A DNA stretch of 7,039 nt, from positions 1 through 7,039 of the forward strand of contig JAGHSR010000074.1 of assembly GCA_018065765.1 (NCBI GenBank). Reading direction: 5' to 3'. The stretch comes from Candidatus Colicola coprequi (GTDB taxonomy: Bacteria; Bacteroidota; Bacteroidia; Bacteroidales; Paludibacteraceae). Position 1 is the first letter of the stretch. Each line of letters begins with the position of its first letter. Under the pieces are notes generated by a model, which worked only from the letters and a program-made list of their open reading frames with translations, was not told the DNA's origin and did no database searches. This document shows positions 1 to 5,710 of this stretch, one piece after another. The position numbers and the translations under genes are program-made.

Positions 1-10
1 ATACAACCCT

Positions 11-958
11 ATGGAAGTTATTCTCAATCTCAACGAAGCTTTAGACACAGCCACTTTCTATGGCGTGAACAATCAGAATATCAACTGCCTGAAAAATCAA
101 CACCCCCGCATCAAAATGATTGCACGAGGGTATCAAATCAAAGTGACCGGTGCAGAGCAGGCTATAGAGGACTTCGAAAAGAACCTCCGCAAAATAGAGG
201 ACTTTTGCATTCGGCATAATACACTTGACGAAGAAACCATACTCAAACTATTGCACGGAGAAAAACCTGAAGTCAGTTTGAGCGATAACCTTATCCTCCA
301 CGGCGTAAATGGCAAATCCATCGTAGCCCGCTCCATCAACCAACAACGTCTGGTGGATGCCTTTTCCGACAACGACTTGCTCTTTGCCATCGGACCTGCC
401 GGCAGCGGCAAAACATACACAGCCATCGCTTTAGCTGTCCGTGCACTCAAAAATCGCGAAGTCAAAAAAATTATCCTCTCACGCCCCGCAGTCGAGGCAG
501 GAGAGAAACTGGGATTCTTACCCGGAGACATGAAAGAGAAAATCGACCCCTACCTTCAACCCCTCTACGATGCCTTACAGGACATGATTCCGGGAACCAA
601 ACTCAACGAATACATGGAGCGCGGCATCATACAAATAGCCCCTTTGGCGTTTATGCGTGGACGCACATTAGCCGATGCCGTAGTCATCTTGGACGAAGCC
701 CAAAACACCACCACGGCACAACTGAAAATGTTTCTCACCCGCTTGGGAATAGGAGGGAAAATGATTGTAACAGGCGACTTGACACAAATTGACCTACCTG
801 CCAGCCAAAAGTCCGGACTCAAAGATGCCGTAGAACGACTGACTGACATCACCGGTATCTGCACGATTGAGTTTAACCAAAAGGATATCGTTCGCCACCC
901 GCTGGTCAAACACATTGTACACGCTTACGCCTCTTCCACCCCGTGCGTTAACTCGTGA
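11..958 (+). CDS. phoH: PhoH family P-loop ATPase
   Basis: A 315-residue cytoplasmic protein of the PhoH/YbeZ family, which are ATP-binding proteins of the P-loop helicase-like class thought to act in RNA metabolism; the exact substrate is not settled. The N-terminal third (about residues 1-85) has the FYGVNN stretch and a small KH-like or PhoH-N segment typical of the chromosomal form. The ATPase core follows, with Walker A GPAGSGKT at residues 128-135, the family signature SRPAVEAGEKLGFLPGD just after it, and Walker B VVILDEAQN with D228 and E229. GDLTQIDLP near residue 255 is the usual sensor-like motif. The ATG at 11 is the first visible start and gives a normal family length; only 10 bases precede it, so a slightly longer form or an upstream promoter cannot be judged. 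The last 34 bp overlap the end of the convergent gene on the minus strand. Family assignment is secure; the cellular role is inferred from the family. Confidence 0.95.
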   Translation: MEVILNLNEALDTATFYGVNNQNINCLKNQHPRIKMIARGYQIKVTGAEQAIEDFEKNLRKIEDFCIRHNTLDEETILKLLHGEKPEVSLSDNLILHGVNGKSIVARSINQQRLVDAFSDNDLLFAIGPAGSGKTYTAIALAVRALKNREVKKIILSRPAVEAGEKLGFLPGDMKEKIDPYLQPLYDALQDMIPGTKLNEYMERGIIQIAPLAFMRGRTLADAVVILDEAQNTTTAQLKMFLTRLGIGGKMIVTGDLTQIDLPASQKSGLKDAVERLTDITGICTIEFNQKDIVRHPLVKHIVHAYASSTPCVNS

Positions 959-1413
959 TAAGCATGCAAACTCAGATTGTCACTTACCAACTTGAACGCG
1001 CTAACCTGCTGAAAGCCTAACGAAGCGATAAACGCCAGTTCCATATCAAACACACAGTCTGTGTACTTCGACTCCAACACAAAATCACAATTGGAGTAGC
1101 ATACTGCCTTACGGTCAGCGATACTGAACATACCGTCGTCTATCGGGTCTAAGGTCAGCACCGGCTCAGGATACTGCACATTGGGGTGATTGAGTCTTAC
1201 TTCGTTCACCTGAACCAAAGTGCCAATGTCAAAATTACTGCTACCCGCATAACCGATGTTAATCACGTGCGTATCACGCGGTACATCCTGCAAACTGCGG
1301 ATGATATTGATAGCACCAACTCCGGTAACCTTGATAGGGCATTCACAACCCGGCAGATATTTCTCTATCAAACTGCGCTCGCCCTCTTCAGCTATTACAA
1401 TTAGTTTCTCCAT
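925..1413 (-). CDS. Short nucleoside phosphorylase/MTA-SAH nucleosidase-like protein
   Basis: A 162-residue protein that resembles the phosphorylase superfamily containing MTA/SAH nucleosidase and purine nucleoside phosphorylase. Seen in the sequence: an N-terminal beta strand ending in an acidic patch (LIVIAEEGE, residues 4-12, where the nucleosidases carry a catalytic Glu), a glycine-rich TGVGAIN turn at 30-36, NIGYAGS at 52-58 (the superfamily's GxAG strand), DME at 123-125 (matching the VDME ribose-binding Glu), and SDN at 144-146 (matching the catalytic Asp). It is about 70 residues shorter than a standard nucleosidase, so its activity and substrate are uncertain. The ATG at 1413 was chosen because the protein match begins there and because the minus-strand promoter lies just upstream; an in-frame ATG at 1527 would read through both divergent promoters. 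Its stop lies inside phoH. It may be a nucleoside-cleaving enzyme or a non-catalytic relative. Confidence 0.8.
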   Translation of the reverse strand: MEKLIVIAEEGERSLIEKYLPGCECPIKVTGVGAINIIRSLQDVPRDTHVINIGYAGSSNFDIGTLVQVNEVRLNHPNVQYPEPVLTLDPIDDGMFSIADRKAVCYSNCDFVLESKYTDCVFDMELAFIASLGFQQVSAFKLVSDNLSLHAYHELTHGVEEA

Positions 1414-1436
1414 ACAGATATTTTTATATTCGTCCG

Positions 1437-1467
1437 CAAAAGTACAACTTTTTTTTGGAATATCAAA
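1437..1467 (-). promoter_or_regulatory. Bacteroidota-type promoter for the minus-strand nucleosidase-like gene
   Basis: On the minus strand, TTTG (complement of 1464-1467) and TACTTTTG (complement of 1437-1444, fitting TAnnTTTG) are separated by exactly 19 bp. This is the -33/-7 arrangement used by the primary sigma factor of Bacteroides and relatives. Transcription would start near 1430, giving a leader of about 18 nt to the ATG at 1413. The assignment rests on motif and spacing only. It interlocks with the plus-strand promoter at 1454-1484. Confidence 0.7.
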
Positions 1468-1484
1468 ATTTTGTTGTATCTTTG
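1454..1484 (+). promoter_or_regulatory. Bacteroidota-type promoter for the PRiA4_ORF3-miaA-lipoprotein-glycogen synthase operon
   Basis: TTTG at 1454-1457 and TATCTTTG at 1477-1484 (TAnnTTTG) are 19 bp apart, matching the Bacteroidota housekeeping promoter. Transcription would begin near 1490, about 40 nt before the conserved N-terminus of the first operon gene. No other clear match was seen before the next three genes, so this is probably the main promoter of the operon. The -33 box lies within the spacer of the divergent minus-strand promoter. Confidence 0.75.
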
Positions 1485-1528
1485 TGGCAAATTTAACATA
1501 AACAACCCATTTAACCTTTTCTAACAAA

Positions 1529-2083
1529 ACGATTTATCGTATTACTTTTTCGTACGAAGACATTGACGATTTTCGCCTTGTGTTTGAGGCTGATAGCGAG
1601 GCCTCCTTTTTAGACTTACACAAAGCCATCTTGGCCGCTGTCAAATATCCGGATGACCAAATGACCTCGTTCTTTATGTGCAACGAACGCTGGGAAAAAG
1701 AGCAGGAAGTCACTCTCGTGGAAATGGACAATAGTTTCGAGTACGATAATCTGGTCATGGAACAGACCCGCTTGAGCGAACTGCTTGATGAGCAGGGGCA
1801 ACGCCTTATTTACATATTTGACCCCATGTACGAACGCTACTTCTTCGGCAGTTTGCGCGAGATCAAATCCGGCAGCATGGACGGGGTTACATGCGTAGAA
1901 AAACGTGGCAAAGCCCCCGAACAACTGCACCACGAAGACATGCTCGAGGGCATAGTGAACAAGGATGGCAAGGCCGAATGGGAAATGGACGAAGAGTTCT
2001 TCGGTGACAGCAAGTACAACGAGGAAGACCTCGATATGGAAGGCTTTCAGGACTTGAGTTTTGAAGACGGCAGTATGTTCTAA
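1529..2083 (+). CDS. PRiA4_ORF3-like (plasmid pRiA4b ORF-3 family) protein with apparent non-canonical start
   Basis: A protein of about 184 residues resembling the pRiA4b ORF-3 family, sometimes labelled IS1096 passenger TnpR-like, whose function is not known. Family hallmarks seen are an IYRITF-type first strand, EASFLDLHKAIL, the DDQMTSFFMCNERWEKEQEVTL core, LIYIFDPMYERYFF, and a very acidic C-terminal tail (EEDLDMEGFQDLSFEDG). The first conventional in-frame start is GTG at 1580, but the reading frame upstream of it still encodes the conserved N-terminal strand. That strand begins at ACG 1529 (T/M-I-Y-R-I-T-F), where homologues as I recall them begin with M-I-Y-R. No ATG, GTG or TTG lies in frame between the stop at 1499-1501 and 1580, so initiation at ACG (1529) or ATT (1532) is inferred. 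The stop TAA abuts the miaA ATG directly, suggesting translational coupling. No adjacent transposon parts are present, so the 'plasmid' name does not imply mobility here. Confidence 0.75.
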   Translation, partial: TIYRITFSYEDIDDFRLVFEADSEASFLDLHKAILAAVKYPDDQMTSFFMCNERWEKEQEVTLVEMDNSFEYDNLVMEQTRLSELLDEQGQRLIYIFDPMYERYFFGSLREIKSGSMDGVTCVEKRGKAPEQLHHEDMLEGIVNKDGKAEWEMDEEFFGDSKYNEEDLDMEGFQDLSFEDGSMF

Positions 2084-3013
2084 ATGACTAATGTTCTCGT
2101 CATACTGGGCCCTACAGGCGTCGGTAAGACGGAGCTGAGTCTGGCTCTGGCTGAGCAATATACATGTCCTATCCTCAGTGCTGATTCGCGGCAAATATAT
2201 CGCGACCTACCCATCGGTACAGCCGCACCCACACAGCAGGAACAACAGCGCATCAAGCATTATTTCGTAGGCACGCACACTCTCTCACAGACCTACAACG
2301 CCGGACAATACGAGCGAGACGCACACCATTTGCTCTCTTCACTCACTCCTTCCGGCAAGGTTTTGGCACTGGTCACGGGCGGCAGCACACTCTACATAGA
2401 CGCCCTTTGCAACGGACTGGACGATATACCTTCCGTCAGTGAAGCCACCCAACGCTACTGCCGAGACACCTACCGTGAGAAAGGGCTTCCTTGGCTCCAA
2501 CAGCAGGTGCAAACCCTTGACCCCGACTACTGGAATCAGGTGGACCAACAGAACCCACAACGGCTGATGCACTGTTTGGAGGTGAGTCTGACTACCGGAC
2601 AACCCTACTCCGAGTTCCGCAAGGGAAAGATCCGAACAGACACCCCGTACCGATTCATTCGGATAGGTCTGCAGCGCGAGCGGGAAGAACTATACGACCG
2701 CATCAATCGACGCGTCTTGACCATGATGGAGCAAGGGCTTCTCGACGAGGCCATCGCAGCGTTTAAGGCTATGAACCTGTCGCCCAACACACCCCTGCCC
2801 AATAGCCTCAACACCGTAGGATACAAGGAACTGTGGCTATACTACACCGGCGAATGGACCCTGGACAAAGCCGTCGAAATGATACAACAGAACTCACGTC
2901 ACTATGCCAAACGGCAACTCACTTGGTGGCGTCGCGACCCCTCCATCACATGGCTCAATGCCGCCGATGACATGGCACACAACAAACAAGCAATCAATTC
3001 ACTAATCCAATGA
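2084..3013 (+). CDS. miaA: tRNA dimethylallyltransferase MiaA
   Basis: A 309-residue cytoplasmic enzyme that transfers the dimethylallyl group of DMAPP to N6 of adenosine 37 in tRNAs reading codons that start with U; MiaB then normally adds the methylthio group to give ms2i6A. Seen in order: P-loop GPTGVGKT at residues 9-16, SADSRQIYRDLPIGTA from residue 32 with D34 and S35, an IGTAAPT stretch common in Bacteroidota versions, LVTGGSTLYI near 97-106, NPQRLMHCLEV, EFRKGK, NTVGYKELW, and the tRNA-binding RHYAKRQLTWWRRD near the C-terminus. Length is normal for the family. The ATG follows the previous gene's TAA with no gap, and the gene's own TGA overlaps the next ATG by four bases. Identification is secure from the ordered motifs. 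Confidence 0.97.
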   Translation: MTNVLVILGPTGVGKTELSLALAEQYTCPILSADSRQIYRDLPIGTAAPTQQEQQRIKHYFVGTHTLSQTYNAGQYERDAHHLLSSLTPSGKVLALVTGGSTLYIDALCNGLDDIPSVSEATQRYCRDTYREKGLPWLQQQVQTLDPDYWNQVDQQNPQRLMHCLEVSLTTGQPYSEFRKGKIRTDTPYRFIRIGLQREREELYDRINRRVLTMMEQGLLDEAIAAFKAMNLSPNTPLPNSLNTVGYKELWLYYTGEWTLDKAVEMIQQNSRHYAKRQLTWWRRDPSITWLNAADDMAHNKQAINSLIQ

Positions 3014-3978
3014 AACATATACACGTTTTTTGCATCACATTGTTAGCCCTTGCCACGGCTTGCAAGCATATTACCACCGAGTTTACATACACCCCCCAAC
3101 ACCCCAAGGCGGGAGAAACCGTCACATTCATCAACACCAGTTACGGTGGCGAAGATTGGTCGTGGAACTTTGGCGATAATGCCACTTCTACCAACAAGAG
3201 TCCTAATCATGCCTACAAAAAAGCAGGCTCTTATACCGTTACACTCACTGCCTCCTATAAATCGCAAAGCAAAACGTATGTCTCCACCATCGAAGTAGTG
3301 GACTCCGTTCCGGGATTTGCTGTGGGCACAGACTCCATATTGATTTTTGAACCCGTCACTTTAACTGCCGGTGTTTGGAACCCCTTCGACTATCCCATTG
3401 CCTATCAGTGGACATTAGACTCTACCAGTACTGTCCTCGTTCAAGGTACAACGACAGACAAACAGATATCCGTCTATTTCACCCGACACAGTACTTCTAT
3501 CCCCGTGCGCTTAGAGGTCACCCTTGGCAAGGAAACCTACCCCATTGAGCAACAACTCTTCGTCCACGACCAACCCGCCGTTGCCCTACTCATGCTCCAC
3601 GATGGTTCCGCCTACCGGCAGCGCTTGTTCACTGACAATCGCGTAGAAACACCCTCCTTAGCCACCTATCCGGAGGCTAATACCCTTCTTAGCCTAACCC
3701 CCGACACTGTAGATCGTTTGGGACGCAAACTCTACTATCGTAGTCATGGACTCTATGTAGCCAACGCCAACGGAAGCGATCCGGTAAAAATCTGTTCCGA
3801 CGAAGTATCCGCGTTTATGGTAGATGGTGCCGACAATCGCCTCTATTGGGCTACCGCTGAGGGAGTTTGGCGCATGCCTCTCGTACAAACATCCAACAAC
3901 CACTTTGCCTTCATTCCCGAACGAATGAACACCTTAGGGATGGTCACTAAGCTGGCAAAAGACAACACTCCGCGCTAA
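3010..3978 (+). CDS. PKD-domain lipoprotein, function unknown
   Basis: A 322-residue putative envelope lipoprotein. The N-terminus is a short signal peptide (MKH, then hydrophobic 4-17) ending in LATAC, so Cys18 is the likely lipidated residue; the -3 residue is Ala rather than the preferred Leu. After Cys the sequence is KHITTE, without the run of acidic residues that marks surface-exported lipoproteins in Bacteroidota, so a periplasm-facing location is possible. Residues about 24-98 form a PKD domain, with WSWNFGDN at 50-57 and the closing HAYKKAGSYTVTLTA at 67-81. A second Ig/PKD-like segment (about 102-190, with YQWTLDSTS) follows. The C-terminal part holds repeats resembling beta-propeller blades (LYYRSHGLYVANANGSD and LYWATAEGVWRM). 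It overlaps miaA by ATGA and the synthase by one base, so it is part of the same operon. Its binding partner cannot be read from the sequence. Confidence 0.85.
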   Translation: MKHIHVFCITLLALATACKHITTEFTYTPQHPKAGETVTFINTSYGGEDWSWNFGDNATSTNKSPNHAYKKAGSYTVTLTASYKSQSKTYVSTIEVVDSVPGFAVGTDSILIFEPVTLTAGVWNPFDYPIAYQWTLDSTSTVLVQGTTTDKQISVYFTRHSTSIPVRLEVTLGKETYPIEQQLFVHDQPAVALLMLHDGSAYRQRLFTDNRVETPSLATYPEANTLLSLTPDTVDRLGRKLYYRSHGLYVANANGSDPVKICSDEVSAFMVDGADNRLYWATAEGVWRMPLVQTSNNHFAFIPERMNTLGMVTKLAKDNTPR

Positions 3979-5453
3979 TGTTACCGAATTATATTTTTGA
4001 AACCAGTTGGGAAGTCTGCAACCAAGTAGGCGGCATCTATGCCGTCCTCTCTACGCGCGCTGCCTCCATGCAACAGCACTTCCCTGACCATGTTATCTTC
4101 GTGGGACCCGATTTGGGCAAACAGTCGGATATTTATTTTCACGAAGATCCATCCGTCCTCTCGTCCTTCCCTGCTTTCGACCACCCTATTCGCATAGGTC
4201 GTTGGCTCGTTCCGGGTAATCCTATCGCTGTTCTTATCCGCTACGATCACCTTTGGGAACGCAAAAACGACATCTACGGTTGGGCTTGGCAGCACTTTGG
4301 TGTGCAGAGCCACGCTGCTCACGGCGACTACGACGACTCATGCTTGTTTGGTTACGCTGCCGGGGAAGTGATAGCTCATTATGCGTCGTTTATCAACCAT
4401 AGCGAACCTGCCGCTCAGATAGTAGCACATGCCAACGAGTGGCAAACGGCGTTCGCACTCTTCTACCTGCGTGCCTTCGCACCTTCCGTTCGCACAATCT
4501 TCACTACCCATGCCACCGGTATAGGACGCTCCATAGCCGGAAATGGCAAACCGCTATACGACTATTTCACCGGATACCATGGTGACCAAATGGCTCAGGA
4601 GTTAGGCCTAATCAGCAAACACTCTGCCGAGAAACAAGCCGCACACGTGGCGGACTGTTTTACCACCGTATCCGAACTGACCGCACGCGAATGCCACCAA
4701 CTGCTCGAACGACCGGTGGACATCGTCACACCGAACGGTTTTTGTCCTGATTTTGTACCCAAAGCAGCAGCCTTCACAGCTCGTCGAACCGCAGCACGCA
4801 AGGCATTGGCTAAAGTAGCGGGGTGCACAACGGACGCTTTCTTCATCTGCACGGCAGGACGCCTCGAATGGCGCAACAAGGGAATTGATGTTTTCATCGA
4901 CTCTATGAAGCAACTGGCAACCGAAACAACCGGCAACCGACGCATCGTCGCCTTTGTCCTTATTCCGTATCTTGAACACGAAAACATACAATTCGGCAAC
5001 CTGCAAGTCATCTTCGTTCCCCATTATCTCAATGGACATAACCCTGTTTTTGCCCGCACTTATTACGACCTGCTCATCGGCATGGATGCTACAGTCTTCC
5101 CATCCTATTACGAACCGTGGGGATACACTCCCTTAGAGAGCATCGCCTTCGGCGTTCCCACCATCACCACTTCCCTCAGCGGTTTCGGCTTATGGGCTAA
5201 GAACCTGCTCCCCAGCCCTATTCCACTGCTTGCCAATGGCGTTGCCGTAGTGGAACGCAACGATAGCAACTACCACACCGTAGTAACCGAGATTGCCCAC
5301 CTGATTACGGAATATCTATCCGCATCCAAACAGGAGATTGCAGCCGCTCGGCGTGCTGCCAAAACGATAGCGGAACAGGCTGAGTGGAAACATTTCTTCC
5401 CCTTCTACCTGCGCGCCTACGACATCGCCCTCTCCCTCCCCCTTGCCCGATGA
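3978..5453 (+). CDS. GT3-type glycogen synthase, shortened form
   Basis: A 491-residue glycogen/starch synthase of the eukaryote-like GT3 class found in Bacteroidales, which extends alpha-1,4-glucan chains from a sugar nucleotide. It differs from the GT5 GlgA of E. coli, so glgA is not used here. Seen: NYIFETSWEVCNQVGGIYAVLSTRA at the N-terminus, HANEW near residue 150, FTTHATGIGRSIAG with H178 and R184, SKHSAEKQAAHVADCFTTVSE, PNGF, GRLEWRNKGIDVF at 294-306 with K301, and the catalytic EPWGYTPLE with E379 and E387 (EX7E). Two oddities stand out. The lysine of the KVGG nucleotide-sugar loop is Gln16 (CAA at 4023-4025). Also, only about 12 residues separate FVLIP (to 330) from LQVIFVP (342-348), where Bacteroides versions as I recall them have about 60 more and animal enzymes more again. 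Otherwise the frame is intact. It is the last gene of the operon, and its final codons form part of the terminator. The family call is strong; full activity is uncertain. Confidence 0.92.
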   Translation: MLPNYIFETSWEVCNQVGGIYAVLSTRAASMQQHFPDHVIFVGPDLGKQSDIYFHEDPSVLSSFPAFDHPIRIGRWLVPGNPIAVLIRYDHLWERKNDIYGWAWQHFGVQSHAAHGDYDDSCLFGYAAGEVIAHYASFINHSEPAAQIVAHANEWQTAFALFYLRAFAPSVRTIFTTHATGIGRSIAGNGKPLYDYFTGYHGDQMAQELGLISKHSAEKQAAHVADCFTTVSELTARECHQLLERPVDIVTPNGFCPDFVPKAAAFTARRTAARKALAKVAGCTTDAFFICTAGRLEWRNKGIDVFIDSMKQLATETTGNRRIVAFVLIPYLEHENIQFGNLQVIFVPHYLNGHNPVFARTYYDLLIGMDATVFPSYYEPWGYTPLESIAFGVPTITTSLSGFGLWAKNLLPSPIPLLANGVAVVERNDSNYHTVVTEIAHLITEYLSASKQEIAAARRAAKTIAEQAEWKHFFPFYLRAYDIALSLPLAR

Positions 5454-5480
5454 TGGAAAGAGTCGGGATAGGGTCTTTTT
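5440..5480 (+). terminator. Intrinsic terminator of the miaA-glycogen synthase operon
   Basis: CCCTTGCCCGA (5440-5450) pairs with TCGGGATAGGG (5463-5473) in an 11-position stem with two central mismatches and a 12-nt loop, followed by TCTTTTT (5474-5480). The left arm lies in the last four codons before the TGA at 5451-5453, so the stem overlaps coding sequence. The GC-rich inner and outer trios plus the U-run support Rho-independent termination. Called by eye; no folding energy was computed. Confidence 0.7.
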
Positions 5481-5484
5481 CAAT

Positions 5485-5556
5485 TGTTCCACGCGCAAAT
5501 CACGGGTGGATTACGGGTGGATGACGGGTGGATAGCGCAACAAATTTCGTGGAACA
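5485..5556. repeat. Inverted repeat enclosing a tandem repeat
   Basis: TGTTCCACG (5485-5493) and CGTGGAACA (5548-5556) are a perfect 9-bp inverted repeat. Four more base pairs (AAAT 5497-5500 with ATTT 5544-5547) can form if CGC at 5494-5496 bulges out. The enclosed segment contains the three 11-bp direct repeats at 5502-5534. The element lies just after the operon terminator and before the AT-rich region upstream of the acyltransferase promoter. It encodes no protein. It could be a small interspersed repeat, a second RNA hairpin or a protein-binding site; the sequence alone does not decide. Confidence 0.75.
5502..5534. repeat. Three tandem 11-bp repeats, ACGGGTGGATn
   Basis: Three head-to-tail copies, 5502-5512, 5513-5523 and 5524-5534, share ACGGGTGGAT and differ only at the eleventh base (T, G, A). 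The period of 11 bp is close to one helical turn, which would place a bound protein on one face of the DNA. The unit is GC-rich within an otherwise AT-rich intergenic region. The copies fill most of the loop of the inverted repeat at 5485-5556. Confidence 0.9.
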
Positions 5557-5656
5557 TTTAAGAAATTTTAACATACCTTCACACTCTCTCTATTCTCTGC
5601 ATTCTTGATAAATGATGCGTTGATTAACAACAATTAATATTTTATACAAAGAAAAT

Positions 5657-5688
5657 TTTGTGTATCTCAGCAAAATGTAGTACCTTTG
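5657..5688 (+). promoter_or_regulatory. Bacteroidota-type promoter for the acyltransferase-DUF819 unit
   Basis: TTTG at 5657-5660 and TACCTTTG at 5681-5688 (TAnnTTTG) are 20 bp apart, the Bacteroidota -33/-7 pattern. Transcription would start around 5693-5696, leaving a leader of only about 15-18 nt before the ATG at 5711. The -33 box sits inside an imperfect AT-rich palindrome (ATACA at 5644-5648 and TGTAT at 5661-5665). Upstream, 5557-5656 is AT-rich with no gene seen. Confidence 0.75.
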
Positions 5689-5710
5689 TTGGCGTTTTTC
5701 TCATGGAAAA

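Noticed and set aside
133..915. Minus-strand open frames of 132 and 116 codons inside phoH
   Set aside because: They are shadows of the well-supported PhoH ATPase, with no motifs of their own.
925..1527. Longer nucleosidase-like protein starting at ATG 1527 on the minus strand
   Set aside because: The extra 38 residues resemble no part of the family and would span both promoters; the family match begins at 1413.
1580..2083. GTG 1580 as the start of the PRiA4_ORF3-like protein
   Set aside because: It would remove about 17 residues of the conserved first strand that are plainly encoded upstream in frame, and would leave a leader of about 90 nt.
1529..2083. Mobile element suggested by the family name (pRiA4b ORF-3, IS1096 passenger)
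   Set aside because: No transposase, terminal repeats or target duplication are seen, and the gene sits in a tight operon with miaA.
1616..2194. A 192-codon open frame on the minus strand across the PRiA4_ORF3-like gene and the start of miaA
   Set aside because: It lies antisense to two well-supported genes, matches no family I recognise and has no promoter; its openness follows from the codon use of the plus-strand genes.
4595..5039. Two overlapping minus-strand open frames (138 and 143 codons) within the glycogen synthase gene
   Set aside because: They are antisense to strong catalytic motifs, have no recognisable domains and carry no promoter.
5504..5531. G-quadruplex from the GGGTGG repeats
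   Set aside because: Only three GGG runs are present; a two-layer form is possible but common and weak, so it is not claimed.
5502..5534. CRISPR array
   Set aside because: The three 11-bp units are directly adjacent without spacers and are far too short, and no cas gene is present.
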